DNA from: Pseudanabaena sp. Salubria-1
GTDB lineage: Bacteria > Cyanobacteriota > Cyanobacteriia > Pseudanabaenales > Pseudanabaenaceae
Length of the DNA: 64,000 nucleotides
Direction of reading: 5' to 3'
Assembly: GCA_023336205.1 (NCBI GenBank)
Contig: JALQCR010000009.1
Location: 1 to 64,000 of the forward strand
Shown here in pieces: positions 1-8,985 of this stretch. The translations under genes and the position numbers were made by a program. Numbering within the stretch: the stretch's first letter is position 1; every line of letters starts with the position of its first letter. The notes under the pieces were generated by a model that had not been told where the DNA came from, made no database searches, and was given only the letters and a program-made list of their open reading frames with translations.

Positions 1-20
1 ACAGTTTTTAAACCAAAACC

Positions 21-125
21 CACCCCACTTATCCCCCCCCCCCCCCCCCCCCCCCCCCCCACCCCCCAAAAAAAAACCCCCCCCCCCCCCCCAACAATAT
101 TTTTTCCCCCCCCCCCCCCCCCCCC
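21..125. other. Low-complexity poly-C block, probable artefact
   Basis: Long C runs broken by short A/T patches, preceded by AAACCAAAACCCA, which resembles text before the poly-G block near 15.2 kb. No gene is visible. Unbroken C or G runs of this length are foreign to this genome and look like poly-G read artefacts built into the assembly. Bases 126-210 hold nothing recognisable. Confidence 0.75.
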
Positions 126-210
126 ACTACTAATTATTGCTTAGCGGTTATCGCCATCATAAAAGCATCGGTAGTCGCAAGAGAGGCGATCGCAATGCCA
201 ATCCCTTGAG

Positions 211-1754
211 CAGTAAACCAAAAAGTTTTTCCCAAAAAGCGATTCCTATAAAACACTGATGCTATCATCAAACAATCAGTAATATAAAATACTTTTTAAT
301 TCCCAGTGTTCTAACCAGTAGATATCATATAGATAACAATTACTTATGATTGTCTGGGTAATAATTTCTTGACGCTAACCGGATGGAATATAAATGCTTT
401 CAACGACTTGATATTTCCTCTGTAGGGCTTGAGATAAAAAAGCTAACATCTGTTTGAGTGTGAAAAGTGTGCGATAAATTAATCGACTACCCTTCCTTTT
501 ACGGCTGATTTTGAGCCATAGTAGATTCACCCAGATATTAACTAGAAGAAAGGATATTCCAATGAATAGTAATCTCAAAACTGGATTTTTGTTATTCGTC
601 TTAATTCGACAAATATTTTTCAGACGATAACTAGTTTCAATGCCAAATCTTTTTCGATAATCTTGATAGATATAATTTAAATTTGTTTTGACCTTATAAG
701 CAACATAAACAAAGTATTGAACTCCATGCTTTTTATGCTTTCCCTTTCTATATTTACAGACAATCCATAAATCAAATGTGACGAAATCATCTTTGTCTCT
801 TGTAATGGTATAGGTAGTTTTATAACTTTTTTTACCCTTGAGAAATTGTTTGATTCCTCCTTTTTTTCCAGTCTTGATAGCAGGCATAAGAAAGGGGATA
901 TCTAATGCCTGTAACCATCTAATTACAGGAGTATTAAAAAATCCTCTATCCAAGTAGAGTTTTTTTACATTTATTTTGAGGGGTTCAAGTTCTGCTAATA
1001 AATAAGTAATTAAAGCCACACTAGTATCTAATTGGCGAACACCTCTTATTGCCAGAGTTACACGCTTATTATTACTAATAACGTATAAAGTGGCATAGGC
1101 GTAAAATGAATTAGTACCAGATTTAGCTTCACTTCAATATATGTAGGGTAATTCTGACGGTGTTGGTTTACCATAATAACAAATTAAATTTAAATCAATC
1201 GCTATTTTTAAACACCCCTTTTTTAATCCTAAAGGAATTCGACTTTTTAATGCTTGATTTATTTGCGCTTCTAATTCCTCAAAATTATTAATTTTATTGA
1301 GATGATATCTAATATCATTAGCTGTCGGAATATTTTTTAACAATTTAGCTGTGTTTTCAATACTGTCTCCAGTGCTGGCTGCTTTAACCAGAATCTCGAA
1401 TAAAGTTTGTTGGTCACAGGCTCCTTGCGTTTCAATCGAAAAATTTTCTACTAAACACTGAATAACCTCATCAAGTGTTTCTGAGTCGGTTAAAACGAGT
1501 TCTTCTGTAGATTCGCCCTGCGTGGCTTTTGTTAGAGATGAAACAGTCAATTTTTTCAACCAATATGCTACACACTACATTCATCATTTCATATTTTGAC
1601 CCAGTGCAAATTACTATAACTATTTCTTATGTATTTAGTATTTTATATCACATAAATGTCTATCGTATTTTGTTGTTGATGCCTGCTTCGTCTGTAGCAA
1701 TAGCGTTAGCATTCCGTAAAAATCGCTCTTTGGGAAAAACTTTTTGGTTTACTG
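211..1754. mobile_element. Complete but dead IS (ISH3/IS4-like), 34-bp inverted ends
   Basis: The left end (211-244, starting CAGTAAACC) and right end (1721-1754, ending GGTTTACTG) are inverted repeats matching at 33 of 34 positions. They bracket one transposase gene on the minus strand, so this is a whole element of about 1.54 kb. No convincing target duplication is seen, suggesting later rearrangement at one side. The right end abuts a restriction-enzyme relic. The transposase has an in-frame stop, so the copy should not move by itself. Confidence 0.75.
375..1559 (-). pseudogene. ISH3/IS4-like transposase with an in-frame stop
   Basis: One reading frame runs from an ATG at 1559 to a stop at 375, interrupted only by a TGA at 1134-1136. 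Reading through it gives about 394 residues with no frame change, so a single nonsense mutation killed the gene. The N-terminal half is helical. The C-terminal half has the DDE-type features: LYLDRGFF carrying the second acidic residue, and YRKRFGIETSYR matching the Y-R-E signature of IS4-type enzymes. Cyanobacterial relatives are usually named ISH3 family; I am sure of DDE transposase, less of the family. The downstream part could start at a GTG at 1019 but would lack the first catalytic domain. Confidence 0.8.
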
Positions 1755-2220
1755 GTTTATATCCCCGATGATAGTTTTTCTATTGAAATTAAAACATCTT
1801 CTAGTCCTCGTAATATTTTTGGTAATAGGAGTTATGCTCAAAAAAGCACTACTGGTAAAACCAAGAAAAGTAAATCAGGGTACTATCTTGTGATGGCTCA
1901 TCTGGGTTTGAGGGGTAAATGGTACAGTGTCGATACAATTATTGGCGACATGGTAGGGCTGTAACTGTTGCTCCGAGAGGATTCTGATTACTATTAGCTG
2001 TGCTTATCCCCATGAACCCAGAAGAGCCCTTGTGATTAACTTTGAGAAGATTGAGAAGAAAATACAACCAATTGATAATCTATCATTAGTCAATCCCAAA
2101 ATCAGACTTGTACGCTTTGGCTGCATAGATCAAAAAGATTGGCAAGGACAGGAATCTGAAACTGGATAACAAGTAAGTATAAGTCCTGATGTCAAGAAAT
2201 TTAAATTAATTCAGTTACCT
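1755..2220 (+). pseudogene. ScaI-like restriction endonuclease relic
   Basis: Translation shows a 5'-truncated endonuclease in two blocks separated by a 134-bp insertion. The first (about 1755-1894) reads IPDDSFSIEIKTSSS, GNRSYAQKST and KSGYYLV. The second (about 2029-2220) reads LVINFEKI, LVRFGCIDQKDWQGQESETG, a stop, then SISPDVKKFKLIQLPL. The IEIKTSS core and the RFGxxDxxDW block are those I recall from ScaI-type enzymes in cyanobacteria. The acidic/EIK residues would be the PD-(D/E)XK site. The N-terminus is cut off at the IS end near 1754. It points toward a methyltransferase remnant, as expected for a broken restriction-modification pair. Confidence 0.65.
1895..2028. mobile_element. 134-bp MITE with 8-bp target duplication
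   Basis: The left end GGCTCATCTGGGTT and the inverted right end GGCTCTTCTGGGTT match at 13 of 14 positions. The direct repeats CTTGTGAT at 1887-1894 and 2029-2036 are perfect 8-bp target duplications. Removing the element with one duplication rejoins the endonuclease text YYLV/INFEKI. It has no coding capacity. The 8-bp duplication would fit mobilisation by an IS1595- or IS1-type transposase, but no parent is visible here. Confidence 0.85.
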
Positions 2221-2907
2221 TTATAAAAGTAGTGATAATTGCTCTACTCTACTATTTTTCTCACTCAAAAAAGTTTCAATTCTATTAGCCGCAATATCAC
2301 AATAATCTTGACGAATTTCAAAACCAATGACCAGACGATTTAAATTTAAAGCTACCATAGCGGTAGTACCTGAACCTAAAAATGGATCTAGGACAATTTG
2401 ATTTTGATTAGAAGATGCTGTAATTATTCTTTGAATAACAGCAGATGGAAACTGTGCTGGGTGTGGTGTTCGTTCTTTTGAAGAGCGGTTTTGTCCAGAA
2501 GTTACTTTTGGAAATTCCCAAACATCAGTGGGATTTTTACCTAAAGGATTAACTCTGATTTTTCCATTCTTTTTTTGATTGGGATATTTAACATTAGGAT
2601 CACGAATATCATCAAGATTAAAAGTATAAGCTTCTGAATTTTTCACATACCACAAAAATTTTTCATTTCTAGGTGAAAAGAACTTACTTCCTGCCACACC
2701 AGCGCCATAATTCCAAACAATTTCCTGAATTAAATAAAAAGGAATTTTATCCCAAAGCAAATAGGAAATAGGAATTGCTTTAGCACGATTTTTAATGAAT
2801 AAATAACCTAAATTTAGCCAAAAAGCTCCATCACATAAAGTAATGGTGCGATCGCTTTGGTATAACGGTGAAATCAAGTCCCCGTTCCTGTTGAAGTTGG
2901 TTAGCAA
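2221..2907 (-). pseudogene. DNA methyltransferase, N-terminally truncated
   Basis: Residues from about GAFWLNLGYLF onward match the C-terminal two thirds of a site-specific amino-methyltransferase. The SAM-binding motif appears as LDPFLGSGTTAMVAL, followed by GFEIRQDYCDIA, the circularly permuted order typical of beta-class enzymes. The catalytic (D/S)PPY motif and everything before it are missing. The first 25 or so codons instead read through DNA joined to the neighbouring PIN gene. Convergent with the ScaI-like relic, it is the modification half of a decayed system and should be inactive. Confidence 0.8.
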
Positions 2908-3103
2908 GTTGGAAGTTGTTGAGGAATTGGGGTTGAATCCAGTCCAGTTGGAGAATAGCTGAAATAGTAGGATTGCTGGCGGCTACCAATTCGCCGGCAA
3001 CCACGTCAGGAATGATAACTTTATGGTAGATAGCTTCTAGCAACCCAAGATGATCAACAAGGGCAAGATTCGAGAGAGCAGAAGTATCACTGACGACAAT
3101 CAT
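2831..3103 (-). pseudogene. DUF3368 PIN-domain toxin, C-terminally truncated
   Basis: The N-terminus VVSDTSALSNLALVDHLGLL is the first strand and acidic residue of a PIN nuclease of the DUF3368 type, followed by the usual IIPDVVAGEL. Homologues are around 150-170 residues; this ORF has 90 and turns into unrelated text (FTVIPKRSHHYFM) just after QQERGLD, where a GEAEAI-type acidic motif should come. The missing part was lost in the same junction that removed the methyltransferase N-terminus, near 2840-2880. It overlaps the antitoxin gene by 4 bases. Toxicity is unlikely without the later acidic residues. Confidence 0.8.
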
Positions 3104-3336
3104 AGCCAGCCTCGACTCCGCAGGTGTTGAACATCTTGCTCAAAGTCTTCCACATCGTAATGAACACAAATATTCCGATCTGCCAGCAGCTTTTGAAAGT
3201 TCATGATGTCTACGCGGCTGAGGGAAATCCGCTGCTGCTGGAATAGGGCAATGGCTATTTCCTGAAGCCATTCACTCTGGTTAAAAGTTTCAGTTTTACT
3301 GAGGCTATCAGGTAGGTTCAGGGTAATTTGCATCAA
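3100..3336 (-). CDS. UPF0175 family antitoxin
   Basis: This 78-residue protein begins with the short beta strand MQITLNLPDSL typical of UPF0175, followed by helices that include LFQQQRISLSRVDIM and end near VQHLRSRGW. UPF0175 proteins are commonly encoded just before DUF3368 PIN toxins and act as antitoxins or autoregulators. Here the two overlap by ATGA, so they are translationally coupled, but the toxin is truncated. A 52-bp piece identical to this gene lies near 13.4 kb, evidence that a second copy once existed there. Confidence 0.8.
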   Translation of the reverse strand: MMQITLNLPDSLSKTETFNQSEWLQEIAIALFQQQRISLSRVDIMNFQKLLADRNICVHYDVEDFEQDVQHLRSRGWL

Positions 3337-3374
3337 GTTGTCCTCACGCAGTCACTTCTAATTTTAACTTTATC

Positions 3375-3419
3375 AATCCAACCTACAAGCGATTCGGAGC
3401 GGAGTGCAACGCTATGCCG
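3375..3419. repeat. Dispersed ~45-bp repeat, copy 1
   Basis: CCAACCTACAAGCGATT followed by GCGGAGTGCAACGCT resembles copies at about 12005-12045 and 12647-12690. The three differ by scattered substitutions, with the AAGCGATT/CAACGCT ends best kept. Confidence 0.5.
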
Positions 3420-3516
3420 AAAAAACACCCAGAACACCGTTGCCCACGGTATGACTGTCTGAAAGAATCTGATACCGCGATCGCCGAACAGTTTCCGAGG
3501 GTAATTCTCCAAAACG

Positions 3517-3580
3517 TTTTTGGTAACTGTGTTTAAAAAAAGGTTAAATTTTTGTTAACTGTGTTTAAAAATAGTTTAAA
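3517..3580 (+). promoter_or_regulatory. Two abutting 32-bp direct repeats upstream of the sugar operon
   Basis: Positions 3517-3548 and 3549-3580 are tandem 32-bp copies differing at about four positions. Each contains TAACTGTGTTTAAAAA, and they end 33 bases before the GTG of the SDR-DegT gene. Their place and spacing (about three helical turns) would suit binding sites for a regulator, but a simple slippage duplication is equally possible. Confidence 0.4.
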
Positions 3581-3613
3581 AAAAAGATATTGTGATACAA
3601 GAAATTAATACCA

Positions 3614-5770
3614 GTGCAAATTATCTTGAAAAAAAAGTTTGATGTTTTAATAATAACGGGTGGCTTAGGATTTATTGGGAGTGCCATAACACGCTACCTT
3701 TTAAGTGTAGATAAAACCGTTGTTTGTCTGGATACAGCAGATCCTGGACGGCTTGATGATCTTGATAGTTCTGTTCATAAGGTTATAGGTGACATTATGG
3801 ATGTTGATCTGATGGATAGTTGGATCTCTCGTTGCGATCGTGTTATTCACCTTGCTGCCGTAGTTGGAGTAGATGAATATATGACTCGTCCCCACGAAGT
3901 GTTAGATATTAATATTTTAGGGACTCGAAATGTTTTAATGGCGTGTTTAAAACATAATCGCCCCGTTTTGATTGCTAGTAGCAGTGAAATCTATGGACTT
4001 AATACGGGAATTTTAGAAGAAGAAAGCGATCGTTGGTACAGTTCTTCACAAAATTATCGTTGGTGTTATGGCATTTCCAAAACAGCAGGAGAACATTATG
4101 CCTATGCCCTCGGACGGTTAGGACTAACGGCTGCGGCTGTTCGCTATTTTAATATCTATGGTGCTAAACTTGATGCTCCAGGCAAAGGAAGGGTAATCAG
4201 CAAATTTCTTGGTTGTATTCGTGATGGCAAACCCTTAACCTTAGTTGATGGTGGTCATGCAGTCCGAACATTATGCTATATCGATGATGCGGCAGAAGCA
4301 ACCGCTAGACTTGCCCTAGAATTGAGTCCAGAGTGTTCCTTCAATCATTCTGCCGTCAATATTGGTCGTTCCGAACCCATGACGGTAAGGGAATTAGCCG
4401 AAATGATGATTCGCTTGTCAGGACATAAAGCGGGAACTGTAGAAGTTAAAGGTACAGAATTTTATGGTAAAGGATTTGAAGAAATCCCTCTGCGTGTACC
4501 CAATGTATCAAAATTAGCCAGAGTGCTAAACTTCAAGGCAAAAATTGAACCTGAAGAAGGGTTACGTCGAACCCTAGACTATTGGGGACTGTTAGCTAGG
4601 GATGTACCTACTACAATTACCCCCTCATCAGTAGCAACACAGCAGATCATTCCGATGGTGAAACCTCACTTTGCTCCCGATGATGCGCTGATGCAATCAT
4701 TTCACAAATCCCTGGTAACAGGACAAACTACCAATGGAGGACCTCACCTAAGCTCGTTTGAAAAGGAACTATCTGATTACTTAGGTGTGCCAGATGTAGT
4801 TGTCCTCAGTAATGGCGCTGATGCCCTCACGTTAGGATTAAAAGCTCTAAATCGTCAAGGCAAGGCAGTTTTACCATCTTATACTTTCATTGCCACTCTC
4901 AACTCCATTGTCGCAGCAGGATTAGAACCTGTATTCTGTGATATTGATCCAGAAACATTTACAATGTCACCCACAGCTTTGGGAGAAATCCTTGATCGTG
5001 AAGATAATATTGCTTGTGTAGTCCCTGTAAATGTATTTGGTGTCCCCGCCGATTTAGCGGCAATATCCGAACTCTGCCAAACCGTAGGAGCTGAGATCGT
5101 CTATGATAACTGTCATGGTTTTGGCACAGAAGTCAATGGTAAACGAATTTTACCTCAACCCCGACTACAGATGTTTAGCTTCCATGCAACTAAAGTGTTG
5201 CCTGCGATAGAAGGCGGTGCGTTAGTCAGTGCTGATCTAGATTTACTACAAGCAGTGCGTCAACAGCGTAACCACGGCATTGCTCAGGGGAATTTACGAA
5301 GCTCCACTATCGGGATGAATGCCAAAATGGACGAACTGCGTGCAGCTACTGGACGGCACGTTTTACGTCAGTTTCCCCAAGGGTTAGAACAGCGACGCAA
5401 ATATGCTCAACAGTTGAGATCCTCCTTTACTAATTCTTGTAACGGTGCTTTAATTCCTCAGCGAATACCTGAAGGTGTTAACTCTAACTTCCAAAATCTA
5501 GGTGTATTATTACCCGATGCAGGACAATACGGTCTGGAAAAAGCCATTGAAACCCTACGTTCTCATGGAGTAGAATGCCGTTCTTATTTTAATGTTGCTT
5601 TACATACCCTAGATTTATTTAAGGATCGCTACCATTTACCTGTTACTGAAAGGATCTTAAAATCTCTTTTGTGTTTCCCCATCCATAGCCAAATGAGCGA
5701 TCAGGATCTAGCACAGATTCAAAAAGCTGCACAAGCCACGGTTGAGTCTCTCACATTGCAACCAGCTTAG
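3614..5770 (+). CDS. Bifunctional SDR epimerase/dehydratase-DegT aminotransferase
   Basis: A 718-residue fusion. Residues 10-330 are an extended short-chain dehydrogenase with the NAD-binding TGGLGFIG (15-22), SSSE (122-125) and the catalytic pair in YGISK (Y152, K156). Residues about 345-715 are a DegT/DnrJ/EryC1/StrS PLP-dependent aminotransferase with SNGADAL, DNCHGFG and the Schiff-base lysine near K527 in SFHATKVLP. Such enzymes oxidise or epimerise a nucleotide-linked sugar and aminate the keto sugar, so the fusion could do consecutive steps. The start is a GTG at 3614, just ahead of the Rossmann strand. It leads a same-strand group with an epimerase, DUF1349 protein and exporter-like gene. 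The exact sugar cannot be read from sequence. Confidence 0.9.
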   Translation: MQIILKKKFDVLIITGGLGFIGSAITRYLLSVDKTVVCLDTADPGRLDDLDSSVHKVIGDIMDVDLMDSWISRCDRVIHLAAVVGVDEYMTRPHEVLDINILGTRNVLMACLKHNRPVLIASSSEIYGLNTGILEEESDRWYSSSQNYRWCYGISKTAGEHYAYALGRLGLTAAAVRYFNIYGAKLDAPGKGRVISKFLGCIRDGKPLTLVDGGHAVRTLCYIDDAAEATARLALELSPECSFNHSAVNIGRSEPMTVRELAEMMIRLSGHKAGTVEVKGTEFYGKGFEEIPLRVPNVSKLARVLNFKAKIEPEEGLRRTLDYWGLLARDVPTTITPSSVATQQIIPMVKPHFAPDDALMQSFHKSLVTGQTTNGGPHLSSFEKELSDYLGVPDVVVLSNGADALTLGLKALNRQGKAVLPSYTFIATLNSIVAAGLEPVFCDIDPETFTMSPTALGEILDREDNIACVVPVNVFGVPADLAAISELCQTVGAEIVYDNCHGFGTEVNGKRILPQPRLQMFSFHATKVLPAIEGGALVSADLDLLQAVRQQRNHGIAQGNLRSSTIGMNAKMDELRAATGRHVLRQFPQGLEQRRKYAQQLRSSFTNSCNGALIPQRIPEGVNSNFQNLGVLLPDAGQYGLEKAIETLRSHGVECRSYFNVALHTLDLFKDRYHLPVTERILKSLLCFPIHSQMSDQDLAQIQKAAQATVESLTLQPA

Positions 5771-5800
5771 TCATAAACCTAAGTTCGATCTAGAAACTCT

Positions 5801-5897
5801 TAGGTGATTTTCACAAATAAACGTCCCAGTAAATTAACGAAGCAATAAGTTGTCTGAGGCTAATGAATGGTACAAATTTTTCTGAAAATCACCTTAG
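5801..5897. repeat. Possible ~97-bp MITE
   Basis: TAGGTGATTTTCA at the left and TGAAAATCACCTTA at the right are inverted, with an 11-bp perfect core, around about 70 bp of noncoding sequence between two operon genes. A clear target duplication was not found, so this is tentative. Confidence 0.4.
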
Positions 5898-6001
5898 TTA
5901 GGGACTTGTAAATAAAAAAGAGACTATTTTCGATCCCTTCTAGCCTTAAAAAGCTATTTATAAAGTTCTCAATTGTTATCATCTAAAAAATCATAAAGAT
6001 T

Positions 6002-7075
6002 ATGAATATTGCCATCGTTACTGGGGCTTCTGGTTTAATTGGTTCGGAAGCCGTTCGATTTTTTGCCGATCAAAACTTTCAAGTTGTTGGTATTGACAAT
6101 GACTTGCGGAGCTATTTTTTTGGCGATGAAGCTTCAACCCGTTGGAACCGAGATCGTCTGCAAAATGAAATTGAAAACTATATCCATGAAAATGAAGATA
6201 TTCGGGATTTAAAGGCCCTTGAGCGTATTTTCAAAACCTATAACACCGATATTAAAGTTATTATCCACGCGGCGGCACAACCCTCCCATGACTGGGCAGC
6301 TACAGAACCTTTAACCGACTTTGCCGTTAATGCGAATGGTACATTAAACTTGTTAGAAATGATGCGACAGCATTGCCCAAAAGCGGTGTTTATCTTCACG
6401 TCCACTAATAATGTTTATGGAGATACTATAAATCACTTCCCTCTAGTTGAATTGGAAAAACGTTGGGAATTAGAAGAATCTCATCCCTATTTCGAGCATG
6501 GGATAGATGAAACTATGAGTATTGATCGTAGTGTTCACACTATTTTTGGTGCATCTAAAGTGGCGGCAGATATAATGGTTCAGGAATATGGTATTTACTA
6601 CGGTCTTAATACAGGAGTATTTAGAGGGGGCTGTTTAACCGGGCCAGATCATTCTGGAACTCAACTTCATGGTTTTTTAGCCTATCTGATGAAATGTGCC
6701 ATTATAGGACGACGTTACACAGTGTTTGGTTATCAGGCAAAACAAGTTCGTGATAATATCCATAGCTATGATTTGGTCAATATGTTCTGGCATTTTTATC
6801 AAAATCCACGGCAAGGAGAAGTCTATAATGCTGGTGGCAGTCGCTACTCCCACTGTTCGATGATAGAAGCGATCGATCTTTGTAGTAAAATTGTCGGAAA
6901 CCCGATGGACTGGGGCTATAGTGAGCAAAATCGCCTTGGTGATCATATCTGGTGGGTTAGTGATGTACGGAAGTTCCAATCCCATTATCCTGACTGGTCA
7001 TTTAAGTACAATTTAGATGATATTTTAGTGCAAATATATGAGGGATTATCAAAACGAAGTGATTTAGCGGCTTAA
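6002..7075 (+). CDS. NAD-dependent epimerase, CDP-paratose 2-epimerase-like
   Basis: A 357-residue extended [11 protein letters not shown] (7-14) binds NAD and [10 protein letters not shown] (132-141) carries the S/T active-site position. [16 protein letters not shown] and [12 protein letters not shown] are the substrate-domain motifs I associate with CDP-paratose/tyvelose 2-epimerase relatives. The catalytic YxxxK appears as FGASK, with phenylalanine at 182 and K186 kept. A missing tyrosine hydroxyl would change the proton-relay chemistry, so it may be a divergent epimerase or use another residue. It probably acts after or beside the SDR-DegT fusion in the same sugar pathway. ATG start at 6002; no strong ribosome site is seen. 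Confidence 0.88.
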   Translation: MNIAIVTGASGLIGSEAVRFFADQNFQVVGIDNDLRSYFFGDEASTRWNRDRLQNEIENYIHENEDIRDLKALERIFKTYNTDIKVIIHAAAQPSHDWAATEPLTDFAVNANGTLNLLEMMRQHCPKAVFIFTSTNNVYGDTINHFPLVELEKRWELEESHPYFEHGIDETMSIDRSVHTIFGASKVAADIMVQEYGIYYGLNTGVFRGGCLTGPDHSGTQLHGFLAYLMKCAIIGRRYTVFGYQAKQVRDNIHSYDLVNMFWHFYQNPRQGEVYNAGGSRYSHCSMIEAIDLCSKIVGNPMDWGYSEQNRLGDHIWWVSDVRKFQSHYPDWSFKYNLDDILVQIYEGLSKRSDLAA

Positions 7076-7138
7076 CTATTAACCATCTACAGTTTTCTTT
7101 TTGATAATTAATTTTCGCTCGCAAAGGAGTTATTTGAG

Positions 7139-7684
7139 ATGCAGTTAAGCAAGTGGCATAATCCACCGACAGATTGGAGAGATGATCAGGGACAGATTTG
7201 GGTAAAAACTGGTCTGAAAACTGATTTTTGGCGTACAACTCACTATGGCTTTATCCGTGACTCAGGACATTTTTACTTTGGTAATATGTCGGGGGATTTT
7301 GTGGCAACTGTTCGGATTTGCGGACGCTACGAAGAACTTTACGATCAAGCTGGTTTGATGGTGCGAATTAACGATCAATATTGGATGAAATGTGGGATTG
7401 AATTTGTCGAAGGTGTGCAATATGCCAGTGCCGTTGTCACCCGTGAACGTTCAGATTGGTCAGTAGCTCCTTTAATTGGTCAGCCAGAAGCCTTATGGAT
7501 GAGGGTTTGTCGTACTGGAGGTACAATTGAGGTGAAATATTCCCTGGATGGAGAACACTATAGGATGTTGCGGTTGGCAGATTTTCCTGAAGAGAAAACG
7601 ATCGCAGTGGGCTTAATGTGTGCATCTCCTGAAAGAGAAGGCTTTGAAGTAACTTTTGACAATTTCTCAATTCAGCCTACTTAG
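7139..7684 (+). CDS. DUF1349 domain protein
   Basis: A 181-residue, probably cytoplasmic protein with no signal peptide. It has the beta-rich concanavalin-like fold signature of DUF1349: DFVATVRI, YDQAGLMVRIND, WMKCGIEFVEG, VVTRERSDWS and a final FDNFSI. These proteins bind or act on carbohydrate-like ligands, but no enzymatic activity is established from sequence. AAAGGAG lies about 11 bases before the ATG, a good ribosome site. The gene starts 63 bases after the epimerase and ends 11 bases before the transporter, so it belongs to the same transcript and probably handles the sugar made there. Confidence 0.85.
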   Translation: MQLSKWHNPPTDWRDDQGQIWVKTGLKTDFWRTTHYGFIRDSGHFYFGNMSGDFVATVRICGRYEELYDQAGLMVRINDQYWMKCGIEFVEGVQYASAVVTRERSDWSVAPLIGQPEALWMRVCRTGGTIEVKYSLDGEHYRMLRLADFPEEKTIAVGLMCASPEREGFEVTFDNFSIQPT

Positions 7685-7695
7685 ATTAATTTATA

Positions 7696-8859
7696 ATGAC
7701 TGACCCAAATTCCACGACAGATAAAAAGTTTGTTGCTAAGAGTGACACTGCTGGTATTGTCTCAAGTCAAGATAGTGATAGTGGAAGTTGGCTAAGTAAA
7801 GCTTTGAGCTTTAATATAAAAGGTTCAAAGTTGATTCCATCTCTAATTCTTATCGGTGGTATTCTGGCGTTATCTTCGACGGCTATTTTTATTAAGGTAT
7901 CAATCCGTGAGATTAGCTCAGAGGCTACTGTATTTAACCGAATGCTTTTCTCTACCCTTATTTTTACAAGTTGGTATGGAATAAAATTATTTCAGCCCTC
8001 CTCTGATAATCAGGATGAGCAAAGTGCTTCACAAGATTTAGAAAGTGGTTCAACTGATGTGGGGGAAACTCCTTTAGCACTTGGTTTATCTCGTGATACT
8101 TGGGTTATTGTTGGTTTAGTCCTTGCTATGTCCATCACCCAATTAGCGGCACGGTTAGTCTGGACTTGGTCGCTAGATTATACGACGGCGGCTAATGGCA
8201 CAATGTTGGCTAATATGCCTCCTCTTTTTACCGCATTAGGCGGTTGGTTGTTCCTGGGACAGCGTTTTGATCGTCGTTTTCTGACAGGATTAGGCATCGC
8301 AATGCTAGGAGCTGTCGTACTGGGATTGGGTGATTGGTTATATCCAGATGAAACCCTTTTCGGAACTATGACAGTAGTTGGTGATGCGGCTGCACTGTTA
8401 TCTTCTGCATTTTACGCAGTTGGTTATCTTATAATTGAAAAGTTGCGTCAGCATTTATCAACTTCTGATATTTTGATTTGGCGTTGTGTCTGTGGCTTAG
8501 TGATGGTAACTCCGTTAGTTTTATTGGTAGATGATGTAATTTTTCCTATCAGTACCACTGGTTGGTTAGCCATATTAGGATTATCTTTTATTAGCGAGGT
8601 CATTGGTCATGGTTCAGTGGTCTATGTTCTCAAACATTTTTCTTCGGCTTTTGTCACGATGTCTTTTTTAATGGAGCCTTTGCCCGTTGCCATCTATGGT
8701 TGGTTCGTACTGGGTGAATTTATCACTCTATCAAGTGGGATTGGGTTTATCCTAATTACCATTGGGATTTACCTAGCAAAAACAGGTACAGGTTCTGATA
8801 GTCAAGACAAACAGTCTCATCCTGATCAAAAAAACTTAGTAAAAATTGAAAATGCTTAA
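7696..8859 (+). CDS. EamA/DMT-family transporter
   Basis: A 387-residue inner-membrane protein of the drug/metabolite transporter superfamily. A hydrophilic, Ser/Asp-rich N-terminus of about 45 residues precedes the first segment (LILIGGILALSSTAIFIKV). Two homologous EamA halves follow, with about ten membrane segments in all. The half-specific patterns are SITQLAARLVWTWSLDYTTAANG and the later ISEVIGHGSVVYVLKHFSSAFVTM. An acidic/Ser-rich insertion (about residues 105-130) lies in a loop. The substrate is unknown; its operon position suggests export of the product of the sugar genes. Its stop overlaps the ATG of the ruined methyltransferase gene. Confidence 0.88.
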   Translation: MTDPNSTTDKKFVAKSDTAGIVSSQDSDSGSWLSKALSFNIKGSKLIPSLILIGGILALSSTAIFIKVSIREISSEATVFNRMLFSTLIFTSWYGIKLFQPSSDNQDEQSASQDLESGSTDVGETPLALGLSRDTWVIVGLVLAMSITQLAARLVWTWSLDYTTAANGTMLANMPPLFTALGGWLFLGQRFDRRFLTGLGIAMLGAVVLGLGDWLYPDETLFGTMTVVGDAAALLSSAFYAVGYLIIEKLRQHLSTSDILIWRCVCGLVMVTPLVLLVDDVIFPISTTGWLAILGLSFISEVIGHGSVVYVLKHFSSAFVTMSFLMEPLPVAIYGWFVLGEFITLSSGIGFILITIGIYLAKTGTGSDSQDKQSHPDQKNLVKIENA

Positions 8860-8985
8860 ACAGCATAAAGTAACTAAACTACCTACCGACAATCCAAGCA
8901 TCTTTTATGATCGGATACGAAACAGTAACCGCTATGAGGGAATCTAAATATGACGCAGCAGAACAACTTTACCATAGAACATTAA

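Noticed and set aside
1529..1771. 80-codon frame at the right end of the first IS
   Set aside because: It consists of the IS start and its inverted repeat; the repeat explains the similarity to bases 211-244.
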